The notes: generated by a model not told the origin, from the sequence alone. A DNA stretch of 64,000 bases from CAYYFX01 sp046330135 (GCA_046330135.1 JAXLTI010000004.1:124001-188000); one strand, 5' to 3'; shown: positions 44,611-54,451, counted from the first letter of the stretch. Made by a program: numbers and translations.

Positions 44611-45558
44611 TCAGTCCAACGGGATGAGGCTCTTGCTCTTCGCGAGCCACTTCTCGAAGGTCAGCAGCTCCGGATTGAGGCTCCGCGAGAACGTCAGGTC
44701 GCGCGCGCCGCAGTAGTAGGTCTCGAAGTCGCGCTTGAACTGGAACATGTTGCCGAGGTCGTCCGCGCCCGGGAAGCCGAAGCTCCGGTACACCTCGGGC
44801 GTGACGGCGTTGTAGCGCACCTCCTGCCCCAGCGCCTTCGTCAGCGCGGCCGCCATCTGCGCTCCGGTGAGGTGCTCGCCCGCGATCCCGACCTTCTTGC
44901 CGACGAATTCCCTCCCCCTCTTGAACAAGCCGTACGCGCATTTCCCGATGTCCTCGGACGCGATGCCCGGGAGCTTCTTTTCGCCCATGGGCATGGTGAG
45001 CGCGAGCTTGCCGTCCGGGCCCTTCTTCGGCCCCGCGCCGAAGTAGATGAAGTTGTCCCAGTAGAACGACGTCAGCAGCAGCGTGGCCGGCACGCCGATC
45101 GAGCCGAAGTAGCCGTCCGCCTCGCCCTTCGCGTCGAAGTGCGGGACCTTGTACTTCCCGTGGAGCGTGGGCATGCGGTCGTCGGTGAGCGGCACCCACT
45201 GGCGCGTGTCCTCGAGCGTGGACCAGATCACGTGCGCCGCGCCCGTGCGCTTGGCCGCGTCGGCCATGGCCTTCGCTTCCGTCAGCTCCTTCTCGGGCGA
45301 GAAGTGCGCCCAGAAGAACGTCACGCAGAAGACGCCGTGCGCGCCGCGGAAGGCGCGCTCCAGGCTGGCCGGGTCGTCCACGTCACCGGCCACGACCTCC
45401 GCGCCCGCCCTCGCCAGCGCCTTCGCCTTGTCGGAGCTCGGATCGCGCGTGATCGCGCGCGCGGCGAACTCTCCGCCCGCATCCGCGAGAATCGCGCGAA
45501 CCAATCCGCCCCCCTGAGCGCCCGTGGCTCCCACGACCGCGATGATCTTCTTCGCCAT
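44611..45558 (-). CDS. NmrA-like NAD(P)-binding protein
   Basis: The 315-residue atypical short-chain dehydrogenase begins KKIIAVVGATGAQGGGLVRA with the NmrA GATGxxGG loop. AEVVAGDVDDPASLERAFRGAHGVF and the C-terminal QFKRDFETYYCG segment match NmrA/HSCARG-type redox sensors. The catalytic Tyr-x3-Lys of true dehydrogenases is not apparent, so it may sense NADP and not catalyse. It converges on the tagged-protein operon. Confidence 0.88.
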   Translation of the reverse strand: MAKKIIAVVGATGAQGGGLVRAILADAGGEFAARAITRDPSSDKAKALARAGAEVVAGDVDDPASLERAFRGAHGVFCVTFFWAHFSPEKELTEAKAMADAAKRTGAAHVIWSTLEDTRQWVPLTDDRMPTLHGKYKVPHFDAKGEADGYFGSIGVPATLLLTSFYWDNFIYFGAGPKKGPDGKLALTMPMGEKKLPGIASEDIGKCAYGLFKRGREFVGKKVGIAGEHLTGAQMAAALTKALGQEVRYNAVTPEVYRSFGFPGADDLGNMFQFKRDFETYYCGARDLTFSRSLNPELLTFEKWLAKSKSLIPLD

Positions 45559-45606
45559 GTGCCTGTCTTCCTCCGGGTGATGTGGATGAAACGCCGCGAC
45601 GGCCGC

Positions 45607-46602
45607 TCAACGCTTGGGCGCGGCTGCCGTCAACGCCTGGAACTTCGGATCATCCTTCAATGGCGCCAGGTCCGTATCCGTGGCGCCGCGCGGGCCCATG
45701 GCCGCGTCGAGCTTCACGGCCTCCTCCAGCTGCGCCAGCGCTTCGGCCTTCTTCCCGGCGCGGCTGAAGAAGCACGCGAGATCGTACTTCGCCTCGGCGC
45801 TCTTCGGATCCAGCTTCACGGCGTCCTCGCCGAGCTGGATCGCCGCCGCGAAGTCCTTGGCCTCGACGCGCTGGTAGCCGTCGTTGATCAGGGCCTGGAG
45901 CTGCCACATGTCGAAGATGCGGCGCAGCTCCTCGATGGGGTCCTTCGCGTCGTCCACGCGGAGATCGCAGTAGCGATCGTTGAACCCGCCGTAGCCGCCC
46001 TTGTCCTTCACGATGAGGATCGCGGCGGATTGCATGCCGCGCGAGTCGCCCCCGGCGGCTTGCCCCGCTTCGATCGCGCGCATGAGCTTCTCGCCGAGGA
46101 TGCCCTTCGTCTCCTGGAAGGCCTTCGCCATCGCCTGGACCGTGGCCTCGCTCACGAGGATGTTGCCCTGCGCGGAGAAGTTCGGTCCCGTCACGCCGCC
46201 GGCCCAGGGCTGGCACTCCTTGCCGGTGTAGGACGTGGAGCGGCCCTGCGCGTCCACGATGCCCACCTGCCGGCGCTCGCGGCCCTCGTCGTCCGCGAGG
46301 AGGGCCTTCATGGTCTCCTCGGGCGTGGCGCCGCCCGCGAGCAGACCCAGCCCCTTCGGTCCGAACGTGGTGTTGCCGAACGCCTGCGTGGCGATGGCGC
46401 CCACGCCCGCCTTCGCCCACGGCACCACCGAGCCCACCGCGAAGAACCGGGACTGCACCGCCACGCCCAGCTCCTTCGTCTGCGGGTCGTAGCCCACGAT
46501 GGAGAACGTCGCGATGGGCTCCGCCGCGCGCGACGATCCGAACGAGCCCGCACACGCGAGCGCGGCGATTCCGAGCATGAGCACCTCTCGAACGGTCGAC
46601 AT
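45607..46602 (-). CDS. exported DUF1028 protein with C-terminal TPR
   Basis: The 331-residue protein has a signal peptide (MLGIAALACAGSFGSSRA) and a DUF1028 domain (ATFSIVGYDPQTKELGVAVQ, VPWAKAGVGAIATQA, QGNILVSEATVQAM). Two TPR units follow at the C-terminus (AIQLGEDAVKLDPKSAEAKYDLACF). DUF1028 is thought to be an Ntn-hydrolase-like fold; the enzyme activity is not known. The ATG is preceded by GAGGAGGGA. It ends 48 bases before the NmrA start on the same strand. Confidence 0.9.
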   Translation of the reverse strand: MSTVREVLMLGIAALACAGSFGSSRAAEPIATFSIVGYDPQTKELGVAVQSRFFAVGSVVPWAKAGVGAIATQAFGNTTFGPKGLGLLAGGATPEETMKALLADDEGRERRQVGIVDAQGRSTSYTGKECQPWAGGVTGPNFSAQGNILVSEATVQAMAKAFQETKGILGEKLMRAIEAGQAAGGDSRGMQSAAILIVKDKGGYGGFNDRYCDLRVDDAKDPIEELRRIFDMWQLQALINDGYQRVEAKDFAAAIQLGEDAVKLDPKSAEAKYDLACFFSRAGKKAEALAQLEEAVKLDAAMGPRGATDTDLAPLKDDPKFQALTAAAPKR

Positions 46603-46859
46603 GGTCTCCCTCCTCGATGGATGCGGGGAATCTATCACCGCCGGCGTCGCTCCGGGCCGCTTCGGGTACCCCGGCAGCCGGTCGTTCGGCCCCGCTGCCC
46701 GGGAGTGGGCCCTCTTGTTCTTCTGCTGACCCCCCGACTCCACGGTCCGCCTGCGGGTCGGTTCTGACCCACCGCCCACGATCCTGCGGCCTCGCCGCAC
46801 GTGGTCGTTCCGGCTATCGTGGTGTGCCATCGTTCACGACCCGGACCCGAGGATCGAAC

Positions 46860-47786
46860 GTGCAGATCGCCGTCTCCTCCGAGGCAGACCGCCGCGCCCT
46901 CGCCTTCGCGATGACGCTCTCGCTCGTCGTGGGCATCATGATGTTCGTCATGAAGGTCACCGCCTACCTGATGACGGGGTCGGCGGCCATTCTGAGCGAC
47001 GCGGCCGAATCCGTGGTGCACGTGGCCGCGGTGGCGTTCGCGTTCTACAGCCTCCGCCTCTCCTTCAAACCGGCCGATTCGTCGCACCTCTACGGCCACG
47101 CGAAGATCAGCTTCTTCTCCGCGGGATTCGAGGGCGCGATGATCATCATCGCCGCGCTCTACATCATCTACGAATCGATCCACAAGTGGCTCGCCGGGCT
47201 CGTCCTGGAGAACCTCGGCTACGGCACGATGTTCACGGCGGCCGCCACGCTGATCAACGGCGCCCTCGGCGCCTTCCTCATCTGGACCGGCCGGCGCCGG
47301 CGGTCGCTGATCCTCGAGGCGAACGGAAAGCACGTGCTCACGGACTGCTGGACGAGCCTCGGCGTGTTGGTCGGACTGGGCCTGGTGTTGATCACGAAGT
47401 GGCTCCCCTGGGATCCCATCACCGGCATCGTCGCGGCCACGAACATCCTCTTCTCGGGGATCGGTCTGATCCGCACGAGCGCGTCCGGCCTCATGGACCG
47501 CGCCGACGAGGACGTGCAGCGGAGGCTGGTGGAGATCCTCGACCGCGAGACGGCCTCCCGCGGCGTGGGCTACCACGATCTTCGCCACCGCAACGTCGGC
47601 GACGCCACCTGGGTGGACCTGCATCTCCTGTTCGCGGCGGAGATCTCGGTCCAGGACGCGCACCGCACGGCCACGGAGATCGAGCGCGCGGTGGAAGCGT
47701 CCCTGGGAACGCGCGTGCACGTGACGTCGCATCTGGAGTCGTGGGAGGACCACGACCACGTTCACGCCGGAGAAGTGCACGCCTGA
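46860..47786 (+). CDS. cation diffusion facilitator family transporter
   Basis: The 308-residue CDF protein has six helices and a cytoplasmic ferredoxin-like domain. The metal site in helix 5 is intact (HVLTDCWTS, H-x3-D). The helix 2 site reads ILSDAAESVVHV, where the usual HSxxD is ESxxH, so metal preference may differ from zinc. The C-terminal domain ends in a His/Asp/Glu-rich tail (WEDHDHVHAGEVH) that may bind metal. The start is a GTG after GAGGA. Confidence 0.9.
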   Translation: MQIAVSSEADRRALAFAMTLSLVVGIMMFVMKVTAYLMTGSAAILSDAAESVVHVAAVAFAFYSLRLSFKPADSSHLYGHAKISFFSAGFEGAMIIIAALYIIYESIHKWLAGLVLENLGYGTMFTAAATLINGALGAFLIWTGRRRRSLILEANGKHVLTDCWTSLGVLVGLGLVLITKWLPWDPITGIVAATNILFSGIGLIRTSASGLMDRADEDVQRRLVEILDRETASRGVGYHDLRHRNVGDATWVDLHLLFAAEISVQDAHRTATEIERAVEASLGTRVHVTSHLESWEDHDHVHAGEVHA

Positions 47787-47823
47787 GCGGAGCGGACGGC
47801 CGCTCGCGTGACCTCGGCGTACG

Positions 47824-48372
47824 TCAGGCGTGCAGCGATTGCCAGATCGAGAAGAGATTCCCGAGCGAGTGCATCACCACCGGCACGTACGTCGAGCGGC
47901 TGCGATGTCGCGCGAGCCCCAGGACGATGCCGTCGGCGAAGATGAGCCCCTTCGTCTTCGCGTCGTAGCCCAGATGCAGCAGGGACCAGATCGCCGCGCA
48001 CGCGACGATCGCGCCGGCCGGGCCGAGCCGCGTGCGGGAGAGACGGAAGAAGACGAGCCCCCTCATGAGGATCTCCTCGGCCGCGGGGCCGAGGACGCCG
48101 AGCGCCGTAACGCGCAGAATGACGACGAGCGGCGCGTACTCCTTCCACGGCTGGGCCTGCGCGAGACCCAACACACGCGTGGCCACCTCGCCGAGCGCGC
48201 ACCACGCCGCCCAGACGGCGATCCACGCCAGGACGACGCGCGGCCTCGGCCACGTGAGGCGCAGATCCTCCGTCGCCGAGATCCCGCGGGCCCTCGAGAC
48301 GACGAGCGCCACGACGATCGCGAAGACCGGAAGCGCGACCTTCAGGAGCGTGGAGGAGAGATCGTGATTCAT
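47824..48372 (-). CDS. CPBP family intramembrane metalloprotease
   Basis: The 182-residue polytopic protein has the CPBP (Rce1-like) motifs: AAEEILMRGLVFF (EExxxR), SLLHLGY and VVMHSLGNLF (HxxxN/B). All candidate catalytic residues are present. The family cleaves membrane substrates or modifies bacteriocin peptides; the substrate here is unknown. It lies 34 bases after the P-type ATPase stop on the same strand. Confidence 0.87.
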   Translation of the reverse strand: MNHDLSSTLLKVALPVFAIVVALVVSRARGISATEDLRLTWPRPRVVLAWIAVWAAWCALGEVATRVLGLAQAQPWKEYAPLVVILRVTALGVLGPAAEEILMRGLVFFRLSRTRLGPAGAIVACAAIWSLLHLGYDAKTKGLIFADGIVLGLARHRSRSTYVPVVMHSLGNLFSIWQSLHA

Positions 48373-48406
48373 GGCCTCCTCGGCGCGCCGGGCGCCCCGC
48401 GCACGC

Positions 48407-51085
48407 TCACGGCGCGTCGCCGAGCCAGCCACGACGGACGAAGAGCTTGCCCAGCTCGAGCACCGGCGAAACGGAGAACGACAAGATCACGGCGATCGCC
48501 CAGTCCTCGGGGGTCAGCGCAAACGTCCCGAAGAGGCGCTGCAGGACGGGCACGTACAACGAAGCGCCGAGCAACACCAATTGCCACGCCACGGCGAGGT
48601 TGAGCCACTTGTTCGCGAAGGGCCGCCGCAGGACGGAGCTTCGGTCCGAGCGGAAGTTGTACGCCTTGAAGAACTGCACGACCACGAGCGTCACGAAGGT
48701 CAGGGTCATCGCTTCGGAGAGGCTCCGGCCGGACTGCAAGGCCCACCAGAAGACGCCAAGGTTGATCAACGTGGACCAGAGGCCGCCGATCGCCATGAGG
48801 ACGACCACGGGGCGCGTGAAGATCCCGCGCCGCGGATCGCGCGGCGGCCGGCGCATCAGATCAGGCTCGAACGGGTCCACCGCGAGCGCGAGCGCCGGCA
48901 GCCCGTCCGTCAGCAGGTTCACGTAGAGGATCTGCACCGCGCTGAGCGGAAGCGGCAGACCCATCATGCTCGCGCCGGTCATCAACCCGATCTCGCCGAC
49001 GTTGGAGGAGAGCAGGTACATCAGGTACTTCTTGATGTTCCCGAAGGTGCCGCGACCCTCCTCCACCGCCGCCACGATGGACGCGAAGTTATCGTCGGTG
49101 AGGGTGACCGCCGCTGCCTCGCGGCTGACCGCCGTGCCGCTCACGCCCATCGCGATGCCCACGTCGGCCTTCTTGAGGGCCGGCGCGTCGTTGACGCCGT
49201 CGCCGGTCATCGCCACGATGCGGCCACGCTTCTGCAACGCGGTCACGACGCGCAGCTTGTGAGCGGGGGAGACGCGCGCGAAGACGTCGATCGTGTCCAC
49301 GTCGCGCTCGAAGGCCTCCTCGCTCATCGCTTCGAGCTCCGCGCCCGTCACCACCCGACCGCCCTTCAGGATCCCGAGCTCGCGCGCGATCGCGGAAGCA
49401 GTGAGGGGATGGTCCCCCGTGATCATCACGACGCGAATGCCCGCCTGCTCGCACGTGCCCACTGCGGGCGCCGCCTCCGGACGCGGCGGATCGATCATGG
49501 CCACGAGCCCGAGGAAGGTCTGCTCGTGCTCCGCGGTCTCGAGCGTGGCGCCGGCCTTCGAGGACACCGCGAGAACGCGCATCGCGTCGCCCGCCATTCC
49601 GCGCGCTGCCGCCGCCACGCGCGCCCGGGCAACGTCGTCGAGCGGCACGTCGCCCGCCGCCTGGGCCTCGCGCGTGCACGTGGCCAGCACGACCTCGGGC
49701 GCCCCCTTCGACACGGCGACCACGCCGTCCTTCGTGCGGTGCAACGTGGTCATCCGCTTCGACTCGGAGGTGAACGGGATCTCCGCGATGCGCGGATGCT
49801 CCGCGTCGAGCGCGGGCTTGGAGAGGCCCGCCTTCGCCGCCGCCACCACGAGGGCGCCTTCCGTGGGATCCCCCTTCACGTGCCAGCGCTTCGCCTGCAC
49901 GTCGTGGGCGATCTGCGCGTCGCTGGCGAGCGCCGCCGCGCGGAGCAGCCGCTTCACGCCGGGCGACGGCGCGGCGACCGCGCCGTCGCGCGAGAACGCG
50001 CCGCGCGGCTCGTAGCCGGCGCCTTCGATCTCGAGAGACTCGCCCGCCACCCACACGCGCCGCGCCGTCATCTCGTCTTTCGTGAGCGTGCCCGTCTTGT
50101 CGGAGCAGATGACCGACGTGGCGCCGAGCGTCTCCACCGCGAGCATGCGTCGCACGAGCGCGTGCCGCTTCACCATGCGCTGCACACCGATCGCGAGCGA
50201 GATCGTGACGACCGCCGGCAGCGCCTCCGGCACTACGGCCACCGCGAGTGCGATCCCGAAGATCACCATCTCGACGATCGACTTCCCGCGCAGCGGCCCG
50301 ACCGCCACGATGACGGCGACGATCACGAACGACGCGCGGGCGAGCACGTGCCCCACGCGATCCAGATTCTCCTGGAGCGGCGTCCTCCCCACCTCCACCG
50401 CCTGCAACATCGTGGCGATGCGGCCGAACTCGGTGGCCATGCCGGTGGCCACGACGACCGCGCGCCCGCGCCCGTACGTGGTCGCGGTGCCGGTGTGCAC
50501 CATGTTCCGTCGATCGCCGAGCGCCGTGTCGTCCCCGGGAACCGGGTCCGTGTGCTTTTCCACCGCCTCGGACTCGCCCGTCAGCGCGCTCTCCTCCGCC
50601 TGCAGGTTCACCGCCTCCAGGAGTCGCGCATCCGCGGAGACCCTGTCGCCCGCGCGCAGCAGCACGATGTCTCCGGGGACGAGATCGCGCGCGGGGACGT
50701 CCTGCTCCTCGCCGTCGCGCAAGACGGTAGCGGTGGGCGCCGCCATCTGGCGCAGCGCGTCGAGAGAGCGCTCCGCGCGGAATTCCTGCGCGAAGCCGAG
50801 CAGCGCCGCGAACGCCACGATCACGGCGATGGCGACGGCCTCGATCTCGTGGCCGAGAACCGCCGACAGAACGGTGGCGACGAGCAGGATGATGATCAGG
50901 ACGTTCTTGAACTGGGAGAGGAGGATCGGCCACGGGGAGACGCGGCGACCCGTGTCCAGCAGGTTCGGCCCGTACTCGGCGAGGCGACGCTCCGCCTCGG
51001 CTCGAGTCAGGCCTTCGGATGTGGCACGGACTGCGGCGAGCGTCTCAGCGGTGGTGAGCGTGTGGAAAGGCGCGCGTGGGCTCAT
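48407..51085 (-). CDS. cation-translocating P-type ATPase, P2A (Ca2+-like)
   Basis: The 892-residue pump has the phosphorylation motif ICSDKTGTLTKDE, actuator TALTGESEAVEKH-like loop, hinge GDGVNDAPALKKADVGIAMG, and about ten helices. Helix 4 reads VVPEALPAVV and helix 6 carries NLLTDGLPALAL, matching SERCA/PacL-type calcium pumps, though PEALP in place of PEGLP leaves the ion uncertain. The N-terminal segment (HTLTTAETLAAVRATSEGLT) is the cation-ATPase N domain. Start is the ATG at 51085. Confidence 0.93.
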   Translation of the reverse strand: MSPRAPFHTLTTAETLAAVRATSEGLTRAEAERRLAEYGPNLLDTGRRVSPWPILLSQFKNVLIIILLVATVLSAVLGHEIEAVAIAVIVAFAALLGFAQEFRAERSLDALRQMAAPTATVLRDGEEQDVPARDLVPGDIVLLRAGDRVSADARLLEAVNLQAEESALTGESEAVEKHTDPVPGDDTALGDRRNMVHTGTATTYGRGRAVVVATGMATEFGRIATMLQAVEVGRTPLQENLDRVGHVLARASFVIVAVIVAVGPLRGKSIVEMVIFGIALAVAVVPEALPAVVTISLAIGVQRMVKRHALVRRMLAVETLGATSVICSDKTGTLTKDEMTARRVWVAGESLEIEGAGYEPRGAFSRDGAVAAPSPGVKRLLRAAALASDAQIAHDVQAKRWHVKGDPTEGALVVAAAKAGLSKPALDAEHPRIAEIPFTSESKRMTTLHRTKDGVVAVSKGAPEVVLATCTREAQAAGDVPLDDVARARVAAAARGMAGDAMRVLAVSSKAGATLETAEHEQTFLGLVAMIDPPRPEAAPAVGTCEQAGIRVVMITGDHPLTASAIARELGILKGGRVVTGAELEAMSEEAFERDVDTIDVFARVSPAHKLRVVTALQKRGRIVAMTGDGVNDAPALKKADVGIAMGVSGTAVSREAAAVTLTDDNFASIVAAVEEGRGTFGNIKKYLMYLLSSNVGEIGLMTGASMMGLPLPLSAVQILYVNLLTDGLPALALAVDPFEPDLMRRPPRDPRRGIFTRPVVVLMAIGGLWSTLINLGVFWWALQSGRSLSEAMTLTFVTLVVVQFFKAYNFRSDRSSVLRRPFANKWLNLAVAWQLVLLGASLYVPVLQRLFGTFALTPEDWAIAVILSFSVSPVLELGKLFVRRGWLGDAP

Positions 51086-51219
51086 CGCGAGGTACCGAAA
51101 GGTACCCTAGCGGAACGATTCGACAACCGCCAGCCGAACCGGTCGAGCGCGCGAACGCTTCGATCGACGCCCCCGGGCCACCTCGCCGCATGAGTCCTCC
51201 AGCGCGGCCCGCGGAAGGC

Positions 51220-52119
51220 TCAGTGCTCGCGCGACGCCTCCTCGAGCACGATCGCCGCCGCGGCCACGTCCTCCACGGCCACGCCGACGGACTTGAAGAG
51301 AGTGATCTCGTCCGCGGAGCGGCGACCGGGACGGGCTCCGGCGATGACCTCACCGGCCTCCACCACCTCGGCGCCCGCCGCGAGCGCGGCGATGACGTCG
51401 CCGGACTCCTTCGACGCCGCCTCCCGTGAGTCCACGAATATCCGCGCTCGGCGCAGCGCCTCGTCGTCCAGCTCGCGCCAGTCCGGGCGCGTGGCGCCCA
51501 CCGCGTTCACGTGCGCGCCGGGAGAGAGCCACTCCCCGCGAAGCACGGGTGTTTGCGACGTGGTGGCCACCACCACGAGGTCCGCGCCGCGCACCGCCTC
51601 CTCCGCCGTGGCCGCGGCGCGCACGCCGAGCTCCGCCGCCACGCGCGCCGCGCCATGCGGGCTGTAGAGGCGGACGTCGCGGAAGCGTCGCGCCTGCTGC
51701 AGGGCCTCGAGATGGCTGCGCGCCTGCACGCCCGAGCCGAGGATTCCGAGGGTCGACACGTTCGCCCGCGCGAGCGCCTTCGTGGCCGCCGCGGACGCCG
51801 CTGCGGTCCGCATCTCCGTGATGAGCCGTCCGTCCATCACGGCGAGGGGCTCGCCGGTCTCCGGTCGGAAGAGCGCGATCAGCGCGTGGTGCGTGGGGAG
51901 ACCGCGGTTCCTGGGATAGAACGTGACGAGCTTCGCGCCGAGCGCGCCGGCGTACGCGGGCATGGAGCCGAAGAAGCCGCCGTGGTCTCCCACCGGGAAG
52001 ACCACGCGCATCGGCTGCACGACGCGGCCGGCCGAGAGGTCGGCGAGCGCGCGCTCGATCGCGGGGATGAGGCGCTCCCACGGGAGGCGCTGCCGAACCT
52101 CGTCTTCGCTCAGGAACAC
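51220..52119 (-). CDS. ornithine cyclodeaminase/mu-crystallin family protein
   Basis: The 299-residue protein has the family N-terminal VFLSEDEVRQRLPWE, the lysine-bearing GALGAKLVTFYP, RLITEMRTAAASA, and the dinucleotide loop LGILGSGVQARSHL. GAHVNAVGATRPDWRELD closes the active site. Members include ornithine cyclodeaminase, alanine dehydrogenase and opine-type reductases, so the reaction is not fixed. The start is a GTG; no ATG gives the full conserved N-terminus. Confidence 0.9.
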   Translation of the reverse strand: MFLSEDEVRQRLPWERLIPAIERALADLSAGRVVQPMRVVFPVGDHGGFFGSMPAYAGALGAKLVTFYPRNRGLPTHHALIALFRPETGEPLAVMDGRLITEMRTAAASAAATKALARANVSTLGILGSGVQARSHLEALQQARRFRDVRLYSPHGAARVAAELGVRAAATAEEAVRGADLVVVATTSQTPVLRGEWLSPGAHVNAVGATRPDWRELDDEALRRARIFVDSREAASKESGDVIAALAAGAEVVEAGEVIAGARPGRRSADEITLFKSVGVAVEDVAAAAIVLEEASREH

Positions 52120-52294
52120 GAGGCGGACCCTAGCACGGAGCGGAGACGGGCGGCGCCTCCGGACGCCCCGTGGTCGTCGTCGACATTTCCGGGCCCGCGA
52201 GTCGACATCGCGCGCCGTCCGTCCGACGCGGCACACGGAGACGTGAAGATCGTGTGCAAACGCGCCCGACCGATGCCCGGGCGGGTCGGACGCG

Positions 52295-52324
52295 TTGACA
52301 TCGGCCGCCCGCGCACGGGATAAA
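52295..52324 (+). promoter_or_regulatory. sigma-70-type promoter
   Basis: A consensus TTGACA -35 (52295-52300) and GATAAA -10 (52319-52324) are 18 bases apart. The downstream gene begins about 255 bases later, giving a long leader. Confidence 0.55.
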
Positions 52325-52368
52325 TGGGCAAGCTCCGGGGCCTCCGGGGCGCCACGGAGGAAGGACCT

Positions 52369-52395
52369 GTGCTCGCCACGAACTATCGTCGTTGA
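52369..52395 (+). other. possible 8-codon leader frame
   Basis: GTG CTC GCC ACG AAC TAT CGT CGT TGA follows GGAGGAAGGA at 52356-52365. The frame lies in the leader of the transglutaminase transcript. Translation is unproven. Confidence 0.3.
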
Positions 52396-52585
52396 GTCGT
52401 GGCCGAGGGTGCAGGTCTGCACCTCTCGCGCTGACCTCCGACGCCCCCACCTCAGGTCAGCGGCCGCCCGACTCGCCTCACATCCGCGCGGACTCGCGTT
52501 GCCCGAGCCTGCGCGCGTGGCGTCGTCCTTTCCCGAGAAGACTCACCTCCGCGCCCGCGCGGAATGACGAAAGGACATCGCACCG

Positions 52586-53539
52586 ATGCACGCGAAGGGA
52601 CCGCTGAAGGCCGCCGTGATCGTGGGCTTGCTCCTCGCCGCGAGCTTGCGGCCCGCGAGCGCCGCGGGCACTCGCACGTACGAGCTGAAGTGGAACATCC
52701 AGGTGGAGAAGATGCCGGACGGCGCCGGCGAAGCGCGCGTGTGGATCGCGATCCCGCAGGCGTTGCCGGAGCAGAGGGTGTCGCAGCTGAAGGTGGACAC
52801 GAAGAGCCCGTGGAAGCTCGTCGAGGATCCGACGTTCCACAACAAGGTCGTCGAGGTCACCGTGGCGAAGCCCGCGGCGCCGCTCACGATCGCGCTCTCC
52901 GCGCACGTCGACCGGGATCCCGTGGACGCCCCGCGCAAGGCCGAGCTGACTCCGGAGGAGCGTGCGCTCTACCTGCGCAAGGAAGCGCTCGTGAGCCTGA
53001 GCCCGCGGATCCAGGCGCTGGCGGACAGCGTCGGCGGGACGAGCCGCTCGCGCTACGACTACGTCCTCGCGAAGATGGACTACGACAAGACGACGCCGGG
53101 CTGGGGGCGCGGCGACTCGGAGCGCGCGTGCGACGTGGGCAAGGGCAACTGCACGGACTTCCACTCGCTCTTCATGTCGCTCGAGCGCGCCGAGAAGGTG
53201 CCGGCGCTCTTCGAGATGGGCTATCCCACCCTCGCCGCCGGGGAGAAGGACAAGGTGGGCGGCTACCATTGCTGGGCGTGGTTCTACGACGACGGCGCGA
53301 AGGGCTGGGTCCCGGTGGACATCTCCGAGGCGGACAAGCACCCCGAGAAGACCGAGTTCTTCTACGGCCACCTGGACGCGGACCGCATCACCTTCTCGCG
53401 CGGCCGCGACGTGACCCTTCCGGACATGAAGGGCGCGCCGCTCAACTACCTGCCGAGCGGAGCGTACGTCGAGGTGGACGGGAAGCCGCTCGACGAAGGG
53501 GTGACGCGGGCGATCACGTACACGGTGGTCGGCAGCTGA
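52586..53539 (+). CDS. exported transglutaminase-like (papain-fold) protein
   Basis: The 317-residue protein has a signal peptide (AAVIVGLLLAASLRPASAA). It carries the transglutaminase-like triad segments GNCTDFHSLFMSL (Cys), GGYHCWAWFY (His) and GWVPVDISEADK (Asp), all intact. An N-terminal beta domain precedes it. The usual role of this group is a periplasmic thiol protease or transamidase; the substrate is unknown. The gene is monocistronic and closed by a strong terminator. Confidence 0.9.
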   Translation: MHAKGPLKAAVIVGLLLAASLRPASAAGTRTYELKWNIQVEKMPDGAGEARVWIAIPQALPEQRVSQLKVDTKSPWKLVEDPTFHNKVVEVTVAKPAAPLTIALSAHVDRDPVDAPRKAELTPEERALYLRKEALVSLSPRIQALADSVGGTSRSRYDYVLAKMDYDKTTPGWGRGDSERACDVGKGNCTDFHSLFMSLERAEKVPALFEMGYPTLAAGEKDKVGGYHCWAWFYDDGAKGWVPVDISEADKHPEKTEFFYGHLDADRITFSRGRDVTLPDMKGAPLNYLPSGAYVEVDGKPLDEGVTRAITYTVVGS

Positions 53540-53576
53540 GTCGATCGTAGATCGTCGTCGCGGGAATGCCGCTGGT

Positions 53577-53609
53577 GCAGCCCGACCTTCCACGCGGAGG
53601 TCGGGCTGC
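53577..53609. terminator. strong terminator between convergent genes
   Basis: Perfect 12-bp stem GCAGCCCGACCT / AGGTCGGGCTGC with a 9-base loop and following CTTCC. It serves the transglutaminase gene and probably the convergent lipoprotein gene ending at 53618. Confidence 0.75.
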
Positions 53610-53617
53610 CTTCCGCC

Positions 53618-54451
53618 CTAAGGGCGCTCCGCCAGCTTCGCGACGATCCAGAGCGAGAGCTTCTCCGGGCCCTTCTCCTGGGGACGGACGTCCTCCATCC
53701 ACTCCGTCGGGGGCGCGTCGCCGCGACGTCCGCGCGCTTCGCTCCCCTCGCGCGGGTCCTTCTCGAGCCCCTTGCTGCGGCTGAGCCCGCCCACGCCGCC
53801 GAGCTCGATCCCGATCCCGAGGTCCTGCCCGGGCCGGACGGCGCCCGGCGAACCGATGCGCGCGAGCGGCACCTTCAGCTCGTAGATCAGCGAGTCGCGA
53901 TACGGCTTCACCGCGACGTCGATGGAGTCGTCCGCGGCCGTGACCATGAGCGGACCGTCCCGTCCCACGAGTTCGGGCTCGCCGTCGAGCGCGTGGGTCT
54001 GGGCGACGGCGGCCTCCGGACCGCTCTTGCCCCAGGAGCGCATGAACTCGCGCCGCGTCTCCGGAGCCAAGCCGTGCGGAAAGCGCACGCCGAAGGATTT
54101 GTCCTTCTTGCCGTCCGCCGCCAGCCAGACCGTGCATCCGGACGCGAGGACCTGCGACTGTCGCTCGCGGTCGCTGGCGAACAGACTGAGATACACGCAC
54201 CGGTCGTCGTTCATGAGCCCCACGTCCACGCGCTGCTCGTCGAAGATGTGCATCGCGCCGTCCCACTCTTCGTTCTGGCCGTCGATCTTGACGTCGCGAC
54301 TCCGCCAGACGCTCTGCATGGTGGTCTTGCAGCCGCCCGTGGACAGGACGAGGCACGAGAGGGCGGCGAGGAGGACGATGCGCCCTCCTCGGGAGACGGG
54401 GACACGACGCGCACCCTGCGGCTCGTGGCGCGGACGCGATCGGCGGAGCAT
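53618..54451 (-). CDS. lipoprotein with CBM9/DOMON-like domain
   Basis: The 277-residue protein starts MLRRSRPRHEPQGARRVPVS. Its hydrophobic signal ends in a lipobox STGGC. The mature part opens with RDVKIDGQNEEWDGAMHIF, a pattern of CBM9-like domains (xxIDGxxxEWxxA), followed by beta strands and a Ser/Arg/Glu-rich stretch (about 225-260). The ligand is unknown. The upstream ATG at 54493 is possible, but the residues it would add are not signal-like. Confidence 0.75.
   Translation of the reverse strand: MLRRSRPRHEPQGARRVPVSRGGRIVLLAALSCLVLSTGGCKTTMQSVWRSRDVKIDGQNEEWDGAMHIFDEQRVDVGLMNDDRCVYLSLFASDRERQSQVLASGCTVWLAADGKKDKSFGVRFPHGLAPETRREFMRSWGKSGPEAAVAQTHALDGEPELVGRDGPLMVTAADDSIDVAVKPYRDSLIYELKVPLARIGSPGAVRPGQDLGIGIELGGVGGLSRSKGLEKDPREGSEARGRRGDAPPTEWMEDVRPQEKGPEKLSLWIVAKLAERP

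Larger units (their letters stand above)
52120..52585. other. intergenic region of 466 bp
   Basis: Holds a good sigma-70-type promoter (52295-52324) and a short frame with a strong ribosome site (52369-52395) upstream of the transglutaminase gene. No other gene was seen. Confidence 0.5.
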
